A stretch of DNA of 64,000 bases, from contig NZ_JBHULY010000028.1 of NCBI RefSeq assembly GCF_042684665.1, positions 1 to 64,000 on the forward strand, read 5' to 3'. A program made the position numbers and the translations under genes. Shown one piece after another: positions 44,814 to 54,944 of the stretch. Every line of letters starts with the position of its first letter. The first letter of the stretch is position 1. The notes beneath the pieces were generated by a model that saw only the letters and a list, made by a program, of their open reading frames with translations, had not been told where the DNA came from and did not search any database. This DNA is from Jejuia rubra (lineage in GTDB: Bacteria > Bacteroidota > Bacteroidia > Flavobacteriales > Flavobacteriaceae).

Positions 44814-46532
44814 TTAAAATTGGGCTACCAAACTAATATGAATTTTGGAATTGGACAATTTGAATTTTTGGTTTTCATTTTTACCGTTGGCATAGTTAAA
44901 TTTCAGCAGACCTGAATTGGTTAGGATCCCAAATCCGAAGCCAAAACCAAAAAGTTTTTCTTTGATATCCGTTGTCTTATTTTCAAAATAGGCCACATCC
45001 GTAATGGAATGAATGTAAATGGAATTACTTAAACGGTACCTGTATTCTGTGTTCAAAACGCCAAATAAAGATGAAAACAAGCTATTCTCCTCAAAGCCCC
45101 GAATGGAGTTGATGCCCCCAAAGCGTAATAATTCGTTTTCAAAATAATTGTCCGAAATGAGATTTGCGGCATCCACATTCAGATATATACTGTTTTTTCT
45201 ATTCAGTTTGAAATTGTTAAAGGCCTTTAGAACGAACAATGACTGTTGCGTTTTTATATCGGAAGATGTTCTGTTTCCAAAATTAGTTTCTAAATAGAAG
45301 TTTGATTTTACAGGGAACAACCTATCATAAAAGGTTGGTTTTAAGTATTCGTATGAAGCGGTAAAAAATGTAGAGTTGTAATCTTGAAGCGAAAGCACAA
45401 TGTTTTCTGACCTTAGATTGCTGGATGCAGTACTTGAAATCCCGGCCGAAATTTTGTGTAATGCATTTATTTGGTAATTTATTCTGGCTTTTTGGTCAGT
45501 GGTGGTGAAAGAGGAATCCTTTCTAAAGATTCTCAGATTTAAATCCACCCCGATAGGGGAGCTGAACAAATAGGGGAGTTCGAGCCTTGCGTCAAAAGTG
45601 TCCTGATCATTTTCATCACTTTTATAAAGTAGGCTAAATAATTCCCCATAATTCAAATTATTGATAAGCCTTAGGTTGAGAAAACCGTCAAATTCTAATC
45701 TATTGGTGTCCTCATTCGTACCAAAACCCAAAAAGCCATCAAAAGTGTTGCTTTTTGCTTTTTCTACATATATATATAATGATGTAGAATCTTCCTGAAA
45801 CAAAACTTCGGGGGCTTTTACTTTATTTGCAAATCTAAGGTTGTTTAACTGCTCGGTTTTCTTTTCGATAGTTGCCAAATCAAAAATCTGAGAGGGTTTT
45901 AACTTTAAATAATGCTTTACGAACGACTTTGGGAATTTCTCATAACCCACAATTTTGATATCATCAATGGTTCTTTTCTTTTGATTGGATATTATTTTCA
46001 AATCTGCTCGAAGATTGTCTTTGTCTTTCTTTTGAATATGGAATAATTTCAGTTTTGCAAACGGAAGCCCCTTATTCGTCAGTTCTGAATTTAAGAAATT
46101 TAGAACATATTCCGCCTCTTCAATATTTATGGTGAAATATGTGTCCGTTACGTTTTCAGAAATAGAATTTAAAAGCGATGAATTGACGTCTTTGGAATTG
46201 TAGTATATATATATGGTGTTGAATTTTTGTTTTAGGTGAAATTTTGCATTGAAAATGGAGTCGTTTTTCTTTTTGAGTTCTATCAATCGGTTTTCGATAA
46301 ATCCTATTTTATTAAGTTGGTGTTTTAAGCTGTCGACTTCAGATTGTATCGAGAGGAAATTTTCATGTGTTTTGACATAACTGAGGGAATCAATAATAGA
46401 AGTTTCGGTTTCTGTTTCACCATATATTTTAAGGTATAAATTTTGCGCAAATCCCTTCGAAGAAATACACATACATATAATAAGGAGTAAAAAGCGGGAT
46501 TTATGCACAGTAATTGTATAGCTATATATCAT
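44814..46532 (-). CDS. Omp85/BamA-like outer-membrane protein
   Basis: 572 aa. Signal peptide (RFLLLIICMCISSKGFAQ), then an alpha/beta N-terminal part with coiled-coil character (about residues 55-90) and POTRA-like segments (DIKIVGYEKFPKSFVKHYLKLKPSQIFD, about 180-240). The C-terminal half is a 16-strand-type barrel ending HISLVAQF, with the conserved loop-6 motif in GGINSIRGFEEN near residue 470. It is shorter than BamA (usually five POTRAs), so it is a secondary Omp85 protein, such as a TamA- or FhaC-like or lipid-related one. It reads away from the ribosomal genes. Confidence 0.8.
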   Translation of the reverse strand: MIYSYTITVHKSRFLLLIICMCISSKGFAQNLYLKIYGETETETSIIDSLSYVKTHENFLSIQSEVDSLKHQLNKIGFIENRLIELKKKNDSIFNAKFHLKQKFNTIYIYYNSKDVNSSLLNSISENVTDTYFTINIEEAEYVLNFLNSELTNKGLPFAKLKLFHIQKKDKDNLRADLKIISNQKKRTIDDIKIVGYEKFPKSFVKHYLKLKPSQIFDLATIEKKTEQLNNLRFANKVKAPEVLFQEDSTSLYIYVEKAKSNTFDGFLGFGTNEDTNRLEFDGFLNLRLINNLNYGELFSLLYKSDENDQDTFDARLELPYLFSSPIGVDLNLRIFRKDSSFTTTDQKARINYQINALHKISAGISSTASSNLRSENIVLSLQDYNSTFFTASYEYLKPTFYDRLFPVKSNFYLETNFGNRTSSDIKTQQSLFVLKAFNNFKLNRKNSIYLNVDAANLISDNYFENELLRFGGINSIRGFEENSLFSSLFGVLNTEYRYRLSNSIYIHSITDVAYFENKTTDIKEKLFGFGFGFGILTNSGLLKFNYANGKNENQKFKLSNSKIHISLVAQF

Positions 46533-46549
46533 TGAAAACGGTTGCTGTA

Positions 46550-46584
46550 CTTCTGTCTTCCGTCTTCAAACTTCGGTCTTTTAA
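46550..46584. repeat. period-7 tandem repeat, spacer upstream of rpsL
   Basis: Five successive heptamers: CTTCTGT, CTTCCGT, CTTCAAA, CTTCGGT, CTTTTAA. It lies between the divergent Omp85 and rpsL genes, outside any coding sequence. Confidence 0.65.
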
Positions 46585-46667
46585 GTGTAAATCTAACGGA
46601 AAAACCACAGATTTAATATGCTCTAAAAATTTAATTTTAAAAACTCCTCAAAATTAATGTACTACGG

Positions 46668-46698
46668 TTTGAATAATTCATTTTAATTTCTACCTTTG
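46668..46698 (+). promoter_or_regulatory. promoter of the ribosomal supercluster
   Basis: TTTG (46668-46671), a 19-bp spacer, then TACCTTTG (46691-46698): an exact fit to the Bacteroidota -33/-7 consensus. The start codon of rpsL is 45 bp downstream. A small hairpin (CCTCT-AAAT-AGAGG) lies in the leader. Confidence 0.85.
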
Positions 46699-46742
46699 CA
46701 CGCCTCTAAATAGAGGTTAATAAAATTTTATAGTAAAATTAT

Positions 46743-47117
46743 ATGCCAACAATTTCACAATTAGTAAGAAAAGGAAGAGCCAAAATAACCAAGAAGAGTA
46801 AATCGGCTGCTTTGGATTCTTGTCCGCAAAGACGTGGTGTATGTACTCGTGTTTACACAACTACTCCTAAAAAACCTAACTCGGCAATGAGAAAGGTAGC
46901 AAGGGTACGTTTGACAAACGGTAACGAGGTTAACGCATACATTGGCGGCGAAGGGCACAATTTGCAAGAGCACTCGATAGTATTGGTTAGAGGTGGAAGG
47001 GTTAAGGACTTACCAGGTGTTAGATACCACGTTGTTCGTGGCGCTTTGGATACAGCAGGTGTTGCTGGAAGAACCCAACGCAGATCTAAGTATGGTGCCA
47101 AACGCCCTAAGAAGTAA
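46743..47117 (+). CDS. rpsL: ribosomal protein uS12
   Basis: 124 aa, small-subunit protein at the decoding site and first gene of the supercluster. The conserved loop TTTPKKPNSAMRK contains K43, the lysine equivalent to E. coli K42 (mature numbering); no streptomycin-resistance substitution is visible there. The strong promoter at 46668 lies directly upstream and rpsG follows after 20 bp. Confidence 0.98.
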   Translation: MPTISQLVRKGRAKITKKSKSAALDSCPQRRGVCTRVYTTTPKKPNSAMRKVARVRLTNGNEVNAYIGGEGHNLQEHSIVLVRGGRVKDLPGVRYHVVRGALDTAGVAGRTQRRSKYGAKRPKK

Positions 47118-47137
47118 TTAAACTTTAAGAAGAAGAC

Positions 47138-47614
47138 ATGAGAAAAAGAGCAGCGAAAAAAAGACCACTTTTACCAGACCCAAGATTTAACGATCAATTG
47201 GTGACACGTTTTGTGAACAACATGATGTGGGACGGTAAGAAGTCTGTAGCGTTCAAAGTATTTTACGATGCTATTGATATCGTAGAAGCTAAAAAGACTG
47301 ATGACGAAAAATCAGCTTTAGAAATTTGGAAAGATGCTTTATCCAACGTGATGCCTCACGTAGAAGTACGTAGTCGTCGTGTGGGTGGTGCAACCTTCCA
47401 AATCCCAATGCAAATTCGTCCTGATAGAAAGATATCAACCGCTATGAAGTGGTTAATTAGCTATTCACGCAAGCGCAACGAAAAATCCATGGCACAGCGT
47501 TTGGCCTCGGAAATTCTAGCGGCAGCGAAAGAAGAAGGTGCAGCAGTGAAGAAAAGAGTGGATACTCATAAAATGGCGGAAGCCAATAAGGCATTCTCCC
47601 ACTTTAGATTTTAA
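47138..47614 (+). CDS. rpsG: ribosomal protein uS7
   Basis: 158 aa. RNA-binding protein that starts head assembly of the 30S subunit. The N-terminus (MRKRAAKKRPLLPDPRFNDQLVTRFVN) and the RRVGGATFQIPM motif are those of the family. It ends 3 bp before fusA, so the two are tightly coupled. Confidence 0.98.
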   Translation: MRKRAAKKRPLLPDPRFNDQLVTRFVNNMMWDGKKSVAFKVFYDAIDIVEAKKTDDEKSALEIWKDALSNVMPHVEVRSRRVGGATFQIPMQIRPDRKISTAMKWLISYSRKRNEKSMAQRLASEILAAAKEEGAAVKKRVDTHKMAEANKAFSHFRF

Positions 47615-47617
47615 GAC

Positions 47618-49744
47618 ATGGCAAGAGATTTAAAATTTACAAGAAATATAGGTATTGCTGCGCATATTGACGCAGGAAAAACAACAACTACCGAGCGTAT
47701 TTTGTATTATACAGGTGTTTCCCATAAAATTGGTGAGGTGCACGATGGTGCTGCAACAATGGACTGGATGGAGCAAGAGCAGGAAAGAGGTATTACCATT
47801 ACTTCTGCTGCTACTACCTGTACGTGGAATTTCCCATTGCAAAATGGACAGCCTACTCCTGAAACTAAGGGATACCATTTCAATATTATTGATACTCCGG
47901 GCCACGTGGATTTTACCGTTGAGGTAAACCGTTCATTAAGAGTATTGGACGGATTAGTCTTTTTGTTTAGTGCTGTTGATGGTGTTGAACCTCAATCTGA
48001 GACTAACTGGAGATTGGCTGATAACTACAAAGTGCCTCGTATTGGTTTCGTTAATAAAATGGATCGTCAAGGCTCAAACTTTTTAGGGGTTTGTCAGCAG
48101 GTAAAAGATATGCTGAAGTCTAATGCGGTTCCAATCGTTTTGAACATTGGAGATGAAGCAGACTTTAAAGGTGTGGTTGATTTAGTGAAGAATAGAGCTA
48201 TTGTGTGGCATGACGAAACGCAAGGTTCTACTTTTGACGTTATTGATATTCCAGCTGAATTGGAAGAAGAAGCTAAAAAATATAGAGCTTTATTAATCGA
48301 GGAGGTGGCTACTTATGATGAGAACCTTTTAGAGAAGTTCATGGAAGATGAAGATTCAATTACTGAAGAAGAAGTGCACGCTGCGCTTAGAGCTGCTGTA
48401 ATGGATATGGCTATCATTCCGATGATTTGTGGTTCTTCATTCAAAAATAAAGGTGTACAGTTTTTATTAGATGCTGTTTGTCGTTACTTGCCTTCTCCTT
48501 TAGATAGGGATAATATTGTAGGTACTGATCCAAATACAGGTAATGAAGCTGTTCGTAAACCAGATGTAAAAGATCCATTTGCGGCGCTTGCATTTAAAAT
48601 TGCTACTGATCCTTTCGTGGGTCGTTTGGCATTCTTCCGTGCATACTCTGGTCGTTTGGATGCCGGTTCATATGTATTGAACAATCGTTCTGGTAAAAAA
48701 GAACGTATCTCTCGTATTTACCAAATGCACTCCAATAAGCAAAATGCTATCGAGTATATTGAAGCTGGAGATATTGGAGCAGCTGTTGGGTTTAAGGATA
48801 TCAAAACTGGTGATACTTTGTCTGATGAAAAGTCGCCAATCGTTTTGGAATCTATGGATTTCCCAGATCCGGTAATCGGTATTGCGGTTGAGCCTAAAAC
48901 TAAGGCTGATGTGGATAAATTGGGTATGGCTTTGGCTAAATTATCTGAAGAAGATCCAACATTTACTGCAAGAACAGACGAAGCTTCAGGACAGACTATT
49001 ATTTCTGGAATGGGTGAGCTTCATTTAGATATTATTGTGGACCGTTTGAAGCGTGAGTTCAAGGTTGAGGTAAACCAAGGGCAACCTCAAGTAGAGTACA
49101 AGGAAGCAATTACACAGCGTGCTGAGCACAGAGAAGTTTATAAGAAACAATCTGGTGGACGTGGTAAATTTGCTGATATCGTGTTCACTTTGGAGCCTGC
49201 TGAAGAAGGAAAACAGGGTCTTGAATTTATTTCTGAGATTAAAGGAGGTAACGTACCTAAGGAATTTGTTCCTTCTGTTGAAAAAGGATTCAAAATGGCA
49301 ATGGTTAACGGACCATTGGCTGGATATGAGGTGGACTCAATGAAAGTTACCTTAACGGATGGGTCTTACCACGATGTGGATTCTGATCAATTATCATTCG
49401 AATTGGCTGCAAAACTTGGTTTTAAAGCGGCTGCAAAAGCGGCAAAAGCTGTTATAATGGAACCAATCATGAAGCTTGAGGTAATTACTCCTGAAGAAAA
49501 CATGGGTGACATTGTAGGTGATTTGAACAGAAGAAGAGGTCAAGTAAGTGACATGGGTGATAGAGCTGGTGCAAAAACTGTAAAAGCTACTGTGCCTTTA
49601 TCTGAAATGTTTGGTTATGTAACTACATTAAGAACATTATCATCAGGTCGTGCGACATCAACAATGGAATTTTCACACTATGCTGAAACTCCTTCTAATA
49701 TTTCAGAAGAAGTAATTAAAGCGGCAAAAGGCGTTGAAGCTTAA
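47618..49744 (+). CDS. fusA: elongation factor G
   Basis: 708 aa translocation GTPase. G1 is AHIDAGKTTTTE near residues 16-27, the switch region contains RGITITSAATT, G3 is DTPGHVDF and G4 NKMD. Domains II-V follow, with YVTTLRTLSSGRATSTMEF near the end. It directly follows rpsG. Unlike the E. coli str operon, no tuf gene follows; rpsJ comes next after 11 bp. Confidence 0.98.
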   Translation: MARDLKFTRNIGIAAHIDAGKTTTTERILYYTGVSHKIGEVHDGAATMDWMEQEQERGITITSAATTCTWNFPLQNGQPTPETKGYHFNIIDTPGHVDFTVEVNRSLRVLDGLVFLFSAVDGVEPQSETNWRLADNYKVPRIGFVNKMDRQGSNFLGVCQQVKDMLKSNAVPIVLNIGDEADFKGVVDLVKNRAIVWHDETQGSTFDVIDIPAELEEEAKKYRALLIEEVATYDENLLEKFMEDEDSITEEEVHAALRAAVMDMAIIPMICGSSFKNKGVQFLLDAVCRYLPSPLDRDNIVGTDPNTGNEAVRKPDVKDPFAALAFKIATDPFVGRLAFFRAYSGRLDAGSYVLNNRSGKKERISRIYQMHSNKQNAIEYIEAGDIGAAVGFKDIKTGDTLSDEKSPIVLESMDFPDPVIGIAVEPKTKADVDKLGMALAKLSEEDPTFTARTDEASGQTIISGMGELHLDIIVDRLKREFKVEVNQGQPQVEYKEAITQRAEHREVYKKQSGGRGKFADIVFTLEPAEEGKQGLEFISEIKGGNVPKEFVPSVEKGFKMAMVNGPLAGYEVDSMKVTLTDGSYHDVDSDQLSFELAAKLGFKAAAKAAKAVIMEPIMKLEVITPEENMGDIVGDLNRRRGQVSDMGDRAGAKTVKATVPLSEMFGYVTTLRTLSSGRATSTMEFSHYAETPSNISEEVIKAAKGVEA

Positions 49745-49755
49745 AATTTAAGAAA

Positions 49756-50061
49756 ATGAGTCAAAAAATCAGAATAAAACTTAAGTCTTACGATCACAAT
49801 TTGGTAGATAAATCTGCTGACAAGATTGTAAAAACAGTAAAAAGTACTGGAGCTGTAGTAACTGGACCAATTCCATTACCAACGCACAAGAAAATTTTCA
49901 CTGTACTACGTTCTCCACACGTAAACAAGAAATCAAGAGAGCAGTTTCAATTATCTTCTTATAAAAGATTATTGGATATCTACTCTTCTTCATCAAAAAC
50001 TATCGATGCATTGATGAAGCTTGAATTACCAAGTGGTGTTGAAGTAGAGATAAAAGTGTAA
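49756..50061 (+). CDS. rpsJ: ribosomal protein uS10
   Basis: 101 aa, 30S protein (and NusG/NusB partner in antitermination in other bacteria). The PIPLPTHKKIFTVLRSPHVNKKSREQF signature spans about residues 38-64. The stop codon runs straight into a set of heptameric repeats. The next spacer (171 bp) before rplC is the longest in the S10 part. Confidence 0.98.
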   Translation: MSQKIRIKLKSYDHNLVDKSADKIVKTVKSTGAVVTGPIPLPTHKKIFTVLRSPHVNKKSREQFQLSSYKRLLDIYSSSSKTIDALMKLELPSGVEVEIKV

Positions 50062-50094
50062 TTCGAAATTCAGAATTCTGAATTGAGAATTATA
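50060..50094. repeat. period-7 tandem repeat, rpsJ-rplC spacer
   Basis: Five heptamers: AATTCGA, AATTCAG, AATTCTG, AATTGAG, AATTATA. The middle contains the perfect palindrome AATTCAGAATTCTGAATT (50067-50084). Confidence 0.65.
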
Positions 50095-50138
50095 AAACAT
50101 GTCCCACCGATGCGGTCGCGGGAAAAACGGATAAATAC

Positions 50139-50172
50139 ATTTCAGGGACGAAAGGTATTTTGTCCCTGAAAT
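50139..50172 (+). promoter_or_regulatory. leader hairpin before rplC
   Basis: ATTTCAGGGAC and GTCCCTGAAAT form a perfect 11-bp stem with a 12-nt loop, followed by TTTATAAAA. A second hairpin, GTTGAAC-ATAA-GTTCAAC, lies at 50186-50203, just before the rplC start. They could be an attenuator or a ribosomal-protein binding leader for the S10 genes; the assignment is inferred. Confidence 0.5.
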
Positions 50173-50232
50173 TTTATAAAAGAATGTTGAACATAAGTTC
50201 AACGAAATATTAATAATTAATAAATAATAAAA

Positions 50233-50850
50233 ATGTCTGGGTTAATTGGAAAGAAAATCGGTATGACCAGCATCTTTGATGAAAACGGGAAGAATATTCC
50301 TTGTACAGTAATCGAAGCTGGACCATGTATCGTTACCCAAGTCAGAACTGAAGAAGTGGATGGTTATTCAGCACTTCAATTAGGTTTCGATGACGCGACA
50401 GAAAAAAGCGCTACTAAAGCAGACTTAGGTCATGCTAAAAAGGCGGGTACTTCTGTAAAACGCAAGGTCGTTGAATTCAAAGGTTTTGAGGAGGAGTACA
50501 AATTAGGAGATGCTATCACTGTTGAGCACTTTACTGAAGGTGAGTTTGTTGATATCTCCGGAACATCAAAAGGAAAAGGATTTCAAGGTGTTGTAAAACG
50601 TCACGGTTTCGGTGGTGTAGGTCAAGCTACCCACGGTCAGCATAACCGTTTAAGAGCACCAGGTTCTATTGGAGCTGCATCTTATCCTGCACGAGTATTC
50701 AAAGGCATGAAAATGGCCGGAAGAATGGGTGGTGAAAAAGTGAAAGTTCAAAATTTAAGGGTTTTAAAAGTAGTTCCTGAAAAGAACTTGCTTGTAGTTA
50801 AAGGTTGTGTGCCTGGACACAAAAACGCTTATGTAACAATTCAGAAGTAA
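50233..50850 (+). CDS. rplC: ribosomal protein uL3
   Basis: 205 aa. Early-assembling 50S protein next to the peptidyl-transferase centre. The family signature KGKGFQGVVKRHGF and GQATHGQHNRLRAPGSIGA lie in the central loop. Its stop overlaps the rplD start (TAATG). Confidence 0.98.
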   Translation: MSGLIGKKIGMTSIFDENGKNIPCTVIEAGPCIVTQVRTEEVDGYSALQLGFDDATEKSATKADLGHAKKAGTSVKRKVVEFKGFEEEYKLGDAITVEHFTEGEFVDISGTSKGKGFQGVVKRHGFGGVGQATHGQHNRLRAPGSIGAASYPARVFKGMKMAGRMGGEKVKVQNLRVLKVVPEKNLLVVKGCVPGHKNAYVTIQK

Positions 50851-51479
50851 TGAAAGTAGCAGTTTTAGATATAAACGGAAAAGACACAGGTAGAAAGGCA
50901 GACCTTTCTAAAGATGTGTTTGCTATCGAGCCTAATAATCATGCAGTGTATTTGGATGTTAAACAATATTTGGCAAACCAAAGACAAGGTACTCACAAAT
51001 CTAAGGAAAGAGGTGAAATTACTGGATCTACACGTAAGATTAAAAAGCAAAAAGGAACTGGTACTGCTAGAGCAGGTAGCATCAAATCTGGTGTGTTTAA
51101 AGGTGGTGGACGTATGTTTGGTCCAAGACCAAGAAACTATGGTTTCAAATTGAACAAAAACGTAAAGCGTTTAGCCCGTAAATCAGCTTTAAGTATCAAA
51201 GCTAATGAAAAGGCTATTACGGTTTTAGAGGACTTCAGTTTTGAGGCGCCAAAAACCAAAAGCTTTACTGCAGTTTTAAAGGCGTTAGGCCTTGAAAGCA
51301 AAAAATCTTTGTTTGTGTTGGGTGGGCAGAATAATAATGTATATTTGTCATCGCGCAATTTAAAAGGTTCTGAGGTTATAACTAATTCAGAGCTAAGTAC
51401 TTATAAGATTTTAAATGCAAATCAAATAGTACTTTTAGAAGGTGCTTTAGAAGGAATTGAATCAAACTTGAGTAAATAA
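50850..51479 (+). CDS. rplD: ribosomal protein uL4
   Basis: 209 aa from the ATG at 50850, overlapping the rplC stop by one base (TAATG), which implies translational coupling; an upstream in-frame ATG lies within rplC. The long basic loop KQKGTGTARAGSIKSGVFKGGG lines the exit tunnel. In E. coli this protein represses the S10 operon through the leader RNA; whether it does so here is unknown. Confidence 0.98.
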   Translation: MKVAVLDINGKDTGRKADLSKDVFAIEPNNHAVYLDVKQYLANQRQGTHKSKERGEITGSTRKIKKQKGTGTARAGSIKSGVFKGGGRMFGPRPRNYGFKLNKNVKRLARKSALSIKANEKAITVLEDFSFEAPKTKSFTAVLKALGLESKKSLFVLGGQNNNVYLSSRNLKGSEVITNSELSTYKILNANQIVLLEGALEGIESNLSK

Positions 51480-51486
51480 GAATCAG

Positions 51487-51777
51487 ATGAGTATCTTAAT
51501 TAAACCTATTATCACGGAAAAAGCGACAGCGGATAGCGAGCTGAAAGGTTGCTATTGGTTTGAAGTGAACACAAAGGCGAACAAGGTAGAAATCAAAAAA
51601 GCGGTTGAGGCAGCTTATGGTGTTTCTGTTGAAAAAGTTCGTACAATAAATGTCCGTCCAGATAGAAGTACCCGTTATACAAAAACAGGTATTCAACATG
51701 GTAAAACAAATGCTGTTAAAAAGGCAATTGTACAACTGGCGGAAGGTGAGATGATTGATTTATATGCTAATATGTAA
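51487..51777 (+). CDS. rplW: ribosomal protein uL23
   Basis: 96 aa. Exit-tunnel protein that docks trigger factor and SRP. The family N-terminus ILIKPIITEKAT and the core FEVNTKANKVEIKKAVEAAYGV are clear. It sits between rplD and rplB with short spacers. Confidence 0.97.
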   Translation: MSILIKPIITEKATADSELKGCYWFEVNTKANKVEIKKAVEAAYGVSVEKVRTINVRPDRSTRYTKTGIQHGKTNAVKKAIVQLAEGEMIDLYANM

Positions 51778-51782
51778 TTAGA

Positions 51783-52610
<828 letters not shown>

Positions 52611-52613
52611 GAC

Positions 52614-52892
52614 ATGGCAAGATCATTAAAAAAAGGACCTTACGTTCATTATAAATTAGAAAGAAAAGTAGCTGCAAACGTTGAAGCTAACAAGAAAACT
52701 GTTATCAAAACTTGGTCTCGTGCCAGTATGATTACTCCTGATTTTGTTGGGCAAACTATCGCAGTACACAATGGCCGTCAATTTGTTCCAGTTTATGTAA
52801 CTGAAAACATGGTAGGGCATAAATTAGGAGAATTTTCACCAACGCGTTCATTCCGTGGGCATGCAGGTGCTAAAAATAAAGGTAAAAAGTAG
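52614..52892 (+). CDS. rpsS: ribosomal protein uS19
   Basis: 92 aa. 30S head protein touching the A-site finger. MARSLKKGPYVHYKL at the start and GHKLGEFSPTRSFRGHAG near the end are the family pattern. Confidence 0.98.
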   Translation: MARSLKKGPYVHYKLERKVAANVEANKKTVIKTWSRASMITPDFVGQTIAVHNGRQFVPVYVTENMVGHKLGEFSPTRSFRGHAGAKNKGKK

Positions 52893-52898
52893 TAAGCT

Positions 52899-53306
52899 AT
52901 GGGAAGTCGTAAAAAAGAAATGGCAGACGCTATTAAGGAAGCAAAGAAGCACATCGCTTTTGCTAAGCTTAATAACTGTCCTACGTCACCAAGAAAAATG
53001 CGTTTAGTAGCCGATTTGGTAAGAGGTGAAAAAGTAGATAGAGCACTTAATATCTTGAAATTCAGCAATAAGGAAGCATCTAATCGTTTAGAGAAGTTGT
53101 TATTATCCGCTATTGCTAACTGGCAAGCTAAGAATGAGGATGCGGATGTGGAGTCTGCTGAATTGTTCGTGAAGGAAATCAGAGTGGATGGCGGTACAAT
53201 GTTGAAAAGACTGCGCCCTGCGCCTCAAGGTCGTGCACACAGAATTAGAAAACGTTCTAACCACGTTACATTAGTGGTTGGCGCTAACAATAACACACAA
53301 AGCTAA
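52899..53306 (+). CDS. rplV: ribosomal protein uL22
   Basis: 135 aa. Tunnel-wall protein. KMRLVADLVRGEKVDRALNIL and the C-terminal loop LKRLRPAPQGRAHRIRKRSNHVTLVV are typical. The N-terminal extension (MGSRKKEMADAIKEAKKHIAFA) is longer than in E. coli, as in other Bacteroidota. Confidence 0.97.
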   Translation: MGSRKKEMADAIKEAKKHIAFAKLNNCPTSPRKMRLVADLVRGEKVDRALNILKFSNKEASNRLEKLLLSAIANWQAKNEDADVESAELFVKEIRVDGGTMLKRLRPAPQGRAHRIRKRSNHVTLVVGANNNTQS

Positions 53307-53315
53307 GATAGAAGT

Positions 53316-54029
53316 ATGGGACAAAAGACAAATCCAATCGGAAATCGCTTAGGAATTATCAGAGGGTGGGAATCCAACTGGTACGGAGGAGACGATTATG
53401 GCGATAAGCTTGCCGAAGACGATAAAATCAGAAAGTACGTTCACGTACGTCTAGCAAAAGCTAGTGTGAGTAGAGTAATTATTGAAAGAACTCTTAAGCT
53501 TGTAACCGTTACTATCACTACCGCCCGTCCTGGTATCATTATCGGAAAAGGTGGCCAAGAGGTAGACAAGTTGAAAGAAGAGCTTAAAAAAATTACCGGA
53601 AAAGAAGTTCAGATCAACATTTTTGAAATCAAAAGACCTGAACTGGATGCATTTTTAGTAGCATCGAGTATTGCCCGTCAAATTGAGAATCGTATCTCTT
53701 ACCGTCGTGCAATCAAAATGGCTATCGCTGCTACAATGCGTATGAATGCTGAAGGAATCAAGATCCAAATCAGTGGTCGTTTAAATGGTGCTGAAATGGC
53801 ACGTAGCGAGCACTATAAGGAAGGACGTATTCCTTTGTCAACTTTTAGAGCCGATATTGACTATGCTTTGGTTGAGGCACACACTACTTATGGTAGATTG
53901 GGTGTAAAAGTATGGATCATGAAAGGTGAAGTTTATGGTAAAAGAGAGCTTTCTCCTCTTGTTGGGTTATCCAAAAAAGGTGGAAAAGGTGGACGTGGTG
54001 GCAACAAAGGCCCTCGTCGTAGAAAGTAA
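53316..54029 (+). CDS. rpsC: ribosomal protein uS3
   Basis: 237 aa. 30S protein at the mRNA entry. KH domain with IIIGKGGQEVDKLK near residues 72-85, and the C-terminal domain GRLNGAEMARSEHYKEGRIPL. It ends in a basic Gly/Arg/Lys tail. Confidence 0.98.
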   Translation: MGQKTNPIGNRLGIIRGWESNWYGGDDYGDKLAEDDKIRKYVHVRLAKASVSRVIIERTLKLVTVTITTARPGIIIGKGGQEVDKLKEELKKITGKEVQINIFEIKRPELDAFLVASSIARQIENRISYRRAIKMAIAATMRMNAEGIKIQISGRLNGAEMARSEHYKEGRIPLSTFRADIDYALVEAHTTYGRLGVKVWIMKGEVYGKRELSPLVGLSKKGGKGGRGGNKGPRRRK

Positions 54030-54049
54030 TTTTTTAAAGCAAGAGAAAA

Positions 54050-54469
54050 ATGTTACAGCCTAAAAGAACAAAATTTCGTAAACAGCAAAAAGGTCGTATG
54101 AAAGGGAACGCCGGAAGAGGGCACCAACTTTCAAACGGGACTTTTGGTATAAAATCACTAGACTCGAACTTTTTAACCTCGCGTCAAATTGAAGCCGCAC
54201 GTATTGCCGCTACACGTTACATGAAAAGGGAAGGGCAACTTTGGATTAAAATTTTTCCAGACAAGCCTATCACGAAAAAGCCTCTTGAAGTACGTATGGG
54301 TAAAGGTAAAGGTGGTGTGGAATATTGGGCAGCCGTTGTTAGGCCAGGTCGAATCTTATTTGAAGTTGGAGGTGTGCCTCTAGATGTTGCAAAAGAAGCA
54401 TTGCGTTTGGCAGCTCAAAAATTACCGGTGAAAACTAAGTTTATAATTGCTAGAGATTACGAAGCATAA
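54050..54469 (+). CDS. rplP: ribosomal protein uL16
   Basis: 139 aa. Central-protuberance protein near the A-site tRNA. MLQPKRTKFRKQQKGR at the start and RMGKGKGGVEYWAAVVRPGRILFE in the middle identify it. Confidence 0.98.
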   Translation: MLQPKRTKFRKQQKGRMKGNAGRGHQLSNGTFGIKSLDSNFLTSRQIEAARIAATRYMKREGQLWIKIFPDKPITKKPLEVRMGKGKGGVEYWAAVVRPGRILFEVGGVPLDVAKEALRLAAQKLPVKTKFIIARDYEA

Positions 54470-54478
54470 TAATTTAAG

Positions 54479-54673
54479 ATGATGAAACAATCAGAAATTA
54501 AAGAATTATCAGTAGCTGAGCTACAAGAAAAACTTGGTGAAACTAAAAAGAGTTATGCAGACCTTAAAATGTCTCATGCCATATCTCCTTTAGAAAATCC
54601 AATTCAGTTACGTAACCTTAGACGTACCGTAGCTAGAATTGCAACGGAATTAACCAAAAGAGAACTACAATAA
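54479..54673 (+). CDS. rpmC: ribosomal protein uL29
   Basis: 64 aa (63 if the second of two adjacent ATGs is used). Two-helix protein beside the tunnel exit. EIKELSVAELQEKLGETKKSY and NPIQLRNLRRTVARIATE are the family helices. Confidence 0.95.
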   Translation: MMKQSEIKELSVAELQEKLGETKKSYADLKMSHAISPLENPIQLRNLRRTVARIATELTKRELQ

Positions 54674-54684
54674 TTCTGCTGAAT

Positions 54685-54942
54685 ATGGAAACAAGAAATT
54701 TAAGAAAAGAGCGTATAGGAGTTGTTACTAGTAACAAGATGCAGAAGTCTATTGTGGTTTCTGAGGTGAAAAAAGTAAAGCACCCTATGTATGGTAAGTT
54801 CGTACTTAAAACTAAAAAGTACGTAGCACACGACGAGAAAAATGACTGCAACGAAGGCGATACCGTAAGGATTATGGAAACAAGACCTATGAGTAAGTCT
54901 AAATGTTGGAGATTAGTTGAAATAATTGAAAGAGCTAAGTAA
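54685..54942 (+). CDS. rpsQ: ribosomal protein uS17
   Basis: 85 aa. OB-fold 30S protein. RKERIGVVTSNKMQKSIVV and the KKYVAHDEKNDCNEGDTVRIMETRPMSKSK region are characteristic. Confidence 0.97.
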   Translation: METRNLRKERIGVVTSNKMQKSIVVSEVKKVKHPMYGKFVLKTKKYVAHDEKNDCNEGDTVRIMETRPMSKSKCWRLVEIIERAK

Positions 54943-54944
54943 TT

